Below are positions 59,303-64,000 of a stretch of DNA of 64,000 nt, one piece after another (position 1 is the stretch's first letter; each line of letters begins with the position of its first letter). The position numbers were made by a program, and so were the translations under genes. Below the pieces are notes generated by a model. It had not been told where the DNA came from. It searched no databases and saw nothing but the letters and a program-made list of their open reading frames with translations. The DNA is from an uncultured Flavobacterium sp. (GTDB taxonomy: Bacteria > Bacteroidota > Bacteroidia > Flavobacteriales > Flavobacteriaceae), in NCBI RefSeq assembly GCF_951805225.1, contig NZ_OX638201.1, positions 5,580,001 to 5,644,000 on the forward strand, given 5' to 3'.

Positions 59303-59348
59303 CTTTGTGTCTTAATTAATTTAAGAAAAAGTTCTTGTTTGCCGTTTG

Positions 59349-59437
59349 GGTTAGGGATAGAAGTGGAAATCCTTTTGCTTTTTTCTTTAAAAAGCAAAAG
59401 ATTGAAACGGATAGCCCGGCCGGAGGCAACCCCCAAA
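59349..59437 (-). repeat. Dispersed palindromic repeat, family A, copy 4
   Basis: Read on the minus strand: GGGCTATCCGTTTCAATC, hairpin CTTTTGCTTTTT / AAAAAGCAAAAG, GGATTTCCACTTCTATCCCT. Flanks equal those of copy 2 while the hairpin arms are new and still fully paired. The first, GC-rich hairpin is replaced by CTCCGGCCGG. Confidence 0.85.
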
Positions 59438-59446
59438 ATAAGTGCA

Positions 59447-59500
59447 TAAAAAAACAGCTTAAAGTATAAAGTGATGAAACTTTGAACCTTAAGCCGTTTT
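59447..59500 (-). terminator. Terminator of the aspartate aminotransferase gene
   Basis: On the minus strand AAAACGGCTTAAGG...CTTTAAGCTGTTTTTTT folds with an inner AAAGTTT/ AACTTT-like stem and ends in T7, 20 bp beyond the stop. Confidence 0.7.
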
Positions 59501-59519
59501 AATAAAATTATTGATGTTG

Positions 59520-60710
59520 TTATGCAGTCAAAGCTTCTTTGATTCTGCGTAACGCTTCTTTTAAAATGTCATTGCTTGTTGCGTAAGAGAAACGGATGCA
59601 ATTTGGATTTCCGAAAGCATCACCTGTTACAGTTGCTACGTTAGCTTCGGCCAAAAGGTACATTGAAACGTCGTTTGCATCTTTGATTTCAGTTCCTCTT
59701 AATGTTTTTCCGAAGAAAGAAGAAACGTCTGGGAATACGTAAAATGCTCCTTCCGGAACGTTGATTTTTACTCCTGGAATTTCTTTTAATAATCCAACAA
59801 CTAAATCTCTACGACCGTGAAAAGCTTCAACCATGTGGTTTAATACACTTGGATCAGCGTCTACAGCAGTAATTGTAGCACGTTGCGCTACAGAGTTTGC
59901 TCCTGAAGTTACTTGTCCCTGAATTTTTGTACACGCTTTTGCGATAAATTCCGGTGCTCCAATATAACCAATTCTGTATCCTGTCATTGCGAATGCTTTT
60001 GCAACTCCGTTTACAGTGATTGTTCTTTCTAACATTCCCGGGATTGAACCGATGCTGCAGAATGTTCCTGAGAAATTGATGTGCTCATAAATTTCGTCAG
60101 CAACTACATATATATTTGGGTGTTTTTCTAAAACTTTTGCAAGAGCAGTTAATTCTTCTCTGCTATATACAGATCCTGATGGATTACAAGGAGAAGAGAA
60201 CCACATCATTTTTGTTTTTGGCGTGATAGCAGCTTCTAATTGTTCTGGTGTTATTTTGAAATCAGTATCTACAGACGTTGGAACTTCAACTGGAACTCCA
60301 CCTGAAAGTTTAACAATTTCGAAATAAGAAACCCAGTATGGCGCTGGCAAAATAACCTCGTCACCATCGTTTAACATTACTTGCGCAATGTTGTATAAAG
60401 ATTGTTTTGCTCCTGTAGAAACTACAATTTGAGTTGGTTTGTAGTCTAAATTATTGTCTCTTTTGAATTTTCTGCAAATTGCTTCTCTCAATTCTAAATA
60501 ACCTTCTACTGGAGAATATGTACTGTAATTTTCATCGACTGCTTTTTTAACAGCTTCTTTAATAAAATCTGGTGTATTAAAGTCAGGTTCGCCTAAACTT
60601 AAACTGATAATATCTTTTCCTTGTGCTTTTAATTCGCGTGCTAAAGCTGCCATTGCTAAAGTCTGTGATGTCGCTAAGTTGTTGATTCTGTCTGAAAGAA
60701 TATGATTCAT
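59520..60710 (-). CDS. PLP-dependent aspartate aminotransferase, subgroup I-gamma type
   Basis: 396 aa from ATG 60710 (MNHILSDRINNLATSQTLAM). Fold type I: SLGEPDFNTPDFIKEAVKKA, STGAKQSLYNIAQVMLNDGD, VVADEIYEHINFSG and the PLP Lys in NGVAKAFAMTGYRIGYIGAP; the carboxylate-binding Arg is in CIRFSYATS. It transfers the amino group between aspartate and 2-oxoglutarate; some relatives act on prephenate as well. An earlier start at 60740 adds ten unconserved residues. Single gene ahead of the desaturase gene's stop. Confidence 0.92.
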   Translation of the reverse strand: MNHILSDRINNLATSQTLAMAALARELKAQGKDIISLSLGEPDFNTPDFIKEAVKKAVDENYSTYSPVEGYLELREAICRKFKRDNNLDYKPTQIVVSTGAKQSLYNIAQVMLNDGDEVILPAPYWVSYFEIVKLSGGVPVEVPTSVDTDFKITPEQLEAAITPKTKMMWFSSPCNPSGSVYSREELTALAKVLEKHPNIYVVADEIYEHINFSGTFCSIGSIPGMLERTITVNGVAKAFAMTGYRIGYIGAPEFIAKACTKIQGQVTSGANSVAQRATITAVDADPSVLNHMVEAFHGRRDLVVGLLKEIPGVKINVPEGAFYVFPDVSSFFGKTLRGTEIKDANDVSMYLLAEANVATVTGDAFGNPNCIRFSYATSNDILKEALRRIKEALTA

Positions 60711-60781
60711 TATAAAAATTTTGAATGTCCTTAATTTCAACTTTAATTAAGGAAGGTTAATTATTAATAGATTTTTTGTTT

Positions 60782-61876
60782 TTATGCTAGTTCCGGCTTC
60801 ATTCCAAGATCTTTCAAATGCTTGTAATGTGCAATAACGGCTCCTCTCATGGTTTTGAATTCGTGATAAGGTAAATTGCATTCGATTGCGGTTTGTTTTA
60901 CAATTTCGGCAATTTTTCCGTAGTGAATATGACTGATATTCGGGAAAATATGGTGTTCGATTTGGTGGTTTAATCCTCCAGTAAACCAGTTGATTATTTT
61001 GTTTTTTGGAGCAAAATTGGCTGTTGTATACAATTGGTGAATTGCCCAAGTGTTTTCCATTTCTCCATCTTCATTAGGAATCGGATTTGAAGTTTCTTCA
61101 ACTACGTGTGCCAATTGAAAAACAATACTTAAAATTAATCCTGCAGTATAATGCATTACGAAAAATCCAATAACAACTTTCCACCATGTTACGCCTAAAA
61201 TCATTGGCAAAGCCATCCAGATTAAAACGTAGATTATTTTTGTAATTACAAGAACTGTCCATAATTTAGTTGGACTTTGAGGTGCTCCGTATGATAATTT
61301 TCTCTTTAGGTAGTTTTTCATTTGTTTAAAATCGGTTGTTAAAGCCCAATTAAAAGTCAAAAGTCCGTATAAGAAGAAAGAATAATAATGTTGAAATTTA
61401 TGAAAACGGTGCCATTCAGCATTTTGTGTAAAACGAATAATTCTTCCCGCATCAAGATCTTCATCATGACCGTGAATGTTAGTGTAAGTATGGTGTAATA
61501 CATTGTGTTGTACTTGCCAGTTGTGAACGTTTCCGGCTAATACATAAATACTTCCACCCATAATTTTGTTGATCCATGATTTAGAAGAGTAAGATCCGTG
61601 GTTTCCGTCGTGCATCACATTCATTCCAATTCCGGCCATTCCAACTCCCATCAGAATGTTTAGTAACAATTGTGCCCAAAATGGCATGTCAAGAGTTAGG
61701 ATCAAAAAGTACGGCGTTAGAAAAACAGCAAAAAGAATAACAGCTTTTAGGTGCAGCTTCCAGTTTCCGGTTTTCTGAATGTTGTTCTCCTTGAAGTAAT
61801 TGTTTACTCGTGAGTTAAGTGTTCTGAAGAACTTCAGATTGTCTTGCTTAGCAAATGTAGGCGCAGTGTTATTCAT
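60782..61876 (-). CDS. Membrane fatty acid desaturase (acyl-lipid/acyl-CoA type)
   Basis: 364 aa. The three His boxes of the di-iron site are present: HDGNH (MHDGNHGSYSSKSW), HNVLHH (HHTYTN) and QIEHH (GLNHQIEHHIFPNISH). Hydrophobic segments (about 48-68, 72-92, 173-190, 205-245) anchor it in the inner membrane. The QxxHH third box is typical of front-end or omega desaturases; the cytochrome b5 domain of eukaryotic forms is absent. It inserts a double bond in membrane lipid acyl chains, probably in response to cold. Own promoter upstream at 61896. Confidence 0.92.
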   Translation of the reverse strand: MNNTAPTFAKQDNLKFFRTLNSRVNNYFKENNIQKTGNWKLHLKAVILFAVFLTPYFLILTLDMPFWAQLLLNILMGVGMAGIGMNVMHDGNHGSYSSKSWINKIMGGSIYVLAGNVHNWQVQHNVLHHTYTNIHGHDEDLDAGRIIRFTQNAEWHRFHKFQHYYSFFLYGLLTFNWALTTDFKQMKNYLKRKLSYGAPQSPTKLWTVLVITKIIYVLIWMALPMILGVTWWKVVIGFFVMHYTAGLILSIVFQLAHVVEETSNPIPNEDGEMENTWAIHQLYTTANFAPKNKIINWFTGGLNHQIEHHIFPNISHIHYGKIAEIVKQTAIECNLPYHEFKTMRGAVIAHYKHLKDLGMKPELA

Positions 61877-61895
61877 AATTATTTTAAATAGGTTT

Positions 61896-61928
61896 CAAAG
61901 GTAATTATTATAAATTTTCAATTTGCAA
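61896..61928 (-). promoter_or_regulatory. Promoter of the desaturase gene
   Basis: On the minus strand TTG (61926-61928), 22-bp spacer, TACCTTTG (61896-61903), 19 bp before the ATG. Confidence 0.6.
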
Positions 61929-61983
61929 AATTGAGTTAAATATTTCAACTGTAAAGTAGTACTTTTGTTAAAAATTTAGAGCA

Positions 61984-62613
61984 ATGGATGAGATATTGAA
62001 ATATTTTCCTGATTTGACCGATATTCAAATCGAACAATTTCAAAAATTAGACTTTTTATACCACGATTGGAATGAAAAAATCAATGTGATTTCAAGGAAA
62101 GATATTGATGCATTATATACGAAACATATTTTGCATTCGCTTGGAATTGCAAAAATCATGAAATTTGAACCCGGAGCAACTGTTTTGGATGTTGGAACTG
62201 GTGGTGGATTTCCAGGTATTCCGTTAGCAATTCTTTTTCCTGAAACCCGTTTTTACTTAATTGATGTTATTGCAAAAAAAATTAAAGTAGTTCAGGGCGT
62301 TGTGGATGCATTAGAATTAAAAAATGTAAAATCTGAACAAAAACGTGCTGAATTGGTAAAAGGTGATTTTGATTTTATTGTAAGTCGCGCTGTAACCAAT
62401 ATGCCGGATTTCGTTTCATGGATAAAAGATAAAATCAAGAAACAACATAAACACACTTTGAAAAACGGAATTTTATATCTTAAAGGTGGCGATTTAGCAG
62501 AAGAATTAAAAGATTTTCCAAAAGCTACATTATATGATTTGTCTACTATTTTTGAAGATGAATTTTTCGAAACCAAAAAAGTAGTGCATTTGCCTTTGAA
62601 ATTTACTGTTTAG
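61984..62613 (+). CDS. rsmG: 16S rRNA (guanine527-N7)-methyltransferase RsmG
   Basis: 209 aa. SAM-binding motif VLDVGTGGGFPGIPLAILFP (about 61-80), the GidB-type start LTDIQIEQFQKLDFLYHDWN and NVISRKD, and SRAVTNMPDFVSW. It methylates G527 of 16S rRNA; loss gives low-level streptomycin resistance in other bacteria. TACTTTTG at 61960-61967 lies 16 bp upstream of the ATG and could be its -7 box. Divergent from the desaturase gene. Confidence 0.95.
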   Translation: MDEILKYFPDLTDIQIEQFQKLDFLYHDWNEKINVISRKDIDALYTKHILHSLGIAKIMKFEPGATVLDVGTGGGFPGIPLAILFPETRFYLIDVIAKKIKVVQGVVDALELKNVKSEQKRAELVKGDFDFIVSRAVTNMPDFVSWIKDKIKKQHKHTLKNGILYLKGGDLAEELKDFPKATLYDLSTIFEDEFFETKKVVHLPLKFTV

Positions 62614-62638
62614 TTTTTTCGAAAATTAAAAAAAAAAT

Positions 62639-62679
62639 AACCCGATAATAATATCATTCAAGTATTACTATCGGGTTTT
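62639..62679. terminator. Bidirectional terminator after rsmG
   Basis: AACCCGATA / TATCGGGTT stem, A run before and TTTTG after, between convergent rsmG and the next gene. Confidence 0.8.
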
Positions 62680-62701
62680 GCATATCAAAAGTGAATTATA
62701 A

Positions 62702-63433
62702 TTAAGATGCTTTTCTTGTTAATTGCAAAAATGGATTTGCTTTATGATCTAAATTTTCGATGAATTTATGAAGTGCTTCAGTTGTTGTAGCTTGTGAATA
62801 GTTAAACTGAGAATCAAAGAAAAATTCGCGGCATATTGCAGGTTCATCTATTGAATTATATATTGCTTCATCAGATTCGTCTAAATCTGTGAAATTATAA
62901 GGGCAAGGATATAAACGTGTCAAATTGGAAATGATATCAATAAGCCATTTATCAAAAACGTTTTTCTTCGGAGTTATATGGCGTGCTAATAATACTAATC
63001 CAAGAAGTTCATTTTGTAAAAAATAAGAACCTTTTCTATATCTTACATCAACCATTCTCACATTCATTAAAGCAATCCACAATACACCATCTACAGAACC
63101 TACTGCAGGAACATCAAGATCAGTATCAAATAATAACGGATTTGTTTGCTCGCGATCATTTATAGAACACCAAAGTGCTTCAATACGTTTTTGAATATCA
63201 TGTGTTGATTGTGTATAACCTGTAAAACGCCAATAAATCCATTCTAATAATGCTGAAGTTAATCCAACCGAACCTTTATGGTTAATATGTGTTAATGCGT
63301 TTTCTAATTCATCATTTTGATCAAGAGGATCTAAAAATTTATCTATTTTCTTTTTAGTCCACGTAAAATCAATTGAATGACCAATGCTTTTTGATTCTAA
63401 AATCACTTTAGGGACATTGTTCAAATTTCTCAT
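62702..63433 (-). CDS. Hypothetical protein, no recognised family
   Basis: 243 aa, soluble and mainly helical by composition. Distinct pieces: IDFTWTKKKIDKFLDPLDQN, SALLEWIYWRFTGYTQSTHD, LWIALMNVRMVDVRYRKGSY, LARHITPKKNVFDKWLIDII and LYPCPYNFTDLDESDEAIYN. It has many Trp and Tyr residues but no motif I can assign. No signal peptide. The minus-strand TAAATTTG at 63478-63485 is a possible -7 box, about 45 bp upstream. Coding quality is good and the start is clear. No neighbour suggests a role. Confidence 0.75.
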   Translation of the reverse strand: MRNLNNVPKVILESKSIGHSIDFTWTKKKIDKFLDPLDQNDELENALTHINHKGSVGLTSALLEWIYWRFTGYTQSTHDIQKRIEALWCSINDREQTNPLLFDTDLDVPAVGSVDGVLWIALMNVRMVDVRYRKGSYFLQNELLGLVLLARHITPKKNVFDKWLIDIISNLTRLYPCPYNFTDLDESDEAIYNSIDEPAICREFFFDSQFNYSQATTTEALHKFIENLDHKANPFLQLTRKAS

Positions 63434-63485
63434 AACCTGTATTTTTTATTATTAGATTTAATTATTTTTTTCAGGTACAAATTTA

Positions 63486-63878
63486 TTATCATGCTGTTTT
63501 ATATTCAGGAAGTAAAAGTTTTTATAATAACATAATAAGATTTTTCAAAGACATAACATATTGATAACTAGTTAAATAGGAAAAGTATTACAAAAATATA
63601 AGTTAGTATTTATTGAATTATTGTCAGTATGTTGTATTACAGTATTTTAAAACGATGATATTTGATTTTAGAGAAACAGATATAAGAAAATGACTTAAAG
63701 ATTATTTGAAATTTGTGGCTTTCTGCTTAGTTACAAATGATTTTGAGAGTATATCAAATTAGATAAAACCTTAAAGAAATTTTATTCGTCACCTATTATT
63801 TTTCGCTTATGTACTTTTATTTGTTCAATCTATATTAGTGGAATATCTTTACTAAGCACTAACGGTTTTATTTAGAAA
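63486..63878. other. AT-rich intergenic stretch
   Basis: About 390 bp between the hypothetical gene and the partial gene at the end. No open frame of protein-like composition and no strong hairpin. It probably contains the promoters of both flanking genes. Confidence 0.5.
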
Positions 63879-64000
63879 ATGATTAAGAATATATCAACTT
63901 ATTGGAAAATTCAATTCATTGCATGGATTACAACTTCTTTGTATTGGGGATTTTCGGCTTTTTTTGAAGGTAATTTTAGTTGGAAAATTGGTGTAGCCGA
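63879..64000 (+). CDS. N-terminal fragment of a membrane protein cut by the window end
   Basis: ATG at 63879 opens MIKNISTYWKIQFIAWITTS then LYWGFSAFFEGNFSWKIGVA, open to the last base. It has one hydrophobic segment (about 12-28) after a short polar start, followed by a second beginning near the end. The style recalls the first helices of a membrane sensor (for example a LytS-type histidine kinase), but 40 residues are too few to assign a family. Confidence 0.55.
   Translation, partial: MIKNISTYWKIQFIAWITTSLYWGFSAFFEGNFSWKIGVA

Noticed and set aside
59147..59348. A small RNA or gene in the gap after the four-helix-bundle gene
   Set aside because: Only a degraded repeat arm and AT-rich sequence are visible; no promoter-terminator pair could be supported.
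60747..61049. 100-aa minus-strand frame overlapping the desaturase gene end
   Set aside because: It is an out-of-frame reading of the desaturase gene, which has all His boxes in the other frame.

Overview
This window looks like chromosome of a Flavobacterium-type member of the Bacteroidota. Composition is AT-rich. Starts lack Shine-Dalgarno motifs. Several promoters fit the Bacteroidota pattern TTG-N17-23-TAnnTTTG. There is a type IX secretion substrate with a gliding-motility-type C-terminal domain, a TonB-dependent receptor with a DUF4249 lipoprotein partner, and many SPII lipoproteins with an S-C-S or S-C-K lipobox. No phage, transposase, plasmid, CRISPR or rRNA gene was seen; two tRNA genes (Gly-GCC, Leu-UAA) are present.

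Layout. 0-8 kb: CBS protein, pdxJ, TonB receptor plus DUF4249 lipoprotein, a lipoprotein of unknown role, an esterase-like hydrolase, a DUF218 protein and a small holin-4-like membrane protein. 8-12 kb: tig-clpP-clpX chaperone/protease block. 12-17 kb: an L,D-transpeptidase-like lipoprotein, then a GlxA-type regulator divergent from six small genes that alternate glyoxalase-fold (VOC) and START-fold (SRPBCC) proteins. 17-24 kb: serB, a four-gene minus-strand run with GH3 and an archaemetzincin-like lipoprotein, DUF2797, a family 9 glycosyltransferase. 24-35 kb: AsmA, alpha/beta hydrolase, sppA, a folK-deoxynucleoside kinase fusion, the T9SS adhesin, a SpoU methylase and a DUF1573 protein. 35-44 kb: mutS, tRNAs, a YegP-like protein, a heptad-repeat lipoprotein, kdtA, a DegT aminotransferase with galE, fabD. 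45-48 kb: AraC regulator, then YceI, a [4Fe-4S] protein and pirin. 48-53 kb: a RamB/PrpR-type regulator divergent from the glyoxylate shunt genes aceB and aceA. 53-64 kb: purT operon ending in a Crp/Fnr regulator, U32 peptidase, outer membrane and stress proteins, aspartate aminotransferase, fatty acid desaturase, rsmG, an unrecognised gene, and a gene cut by the window end.

The most notable non-coding signals are: (1) a dispersed repeat family with constant flanks but hairpin arms that change together between copies; (2) an identical near-palindromic operator exactly 22 bp upstream of the TAnnTTTG box of both the YceI and pirin genes; (3) a 14-bp perfect palindrome touching the -33 element of the aceB promoter beside the RamB-like gene, whose own promoter predicts a leaderless mRNA. 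The gene content is mostly housekeeping; the least explained gene set is the VOC/SRPBCC cluster.
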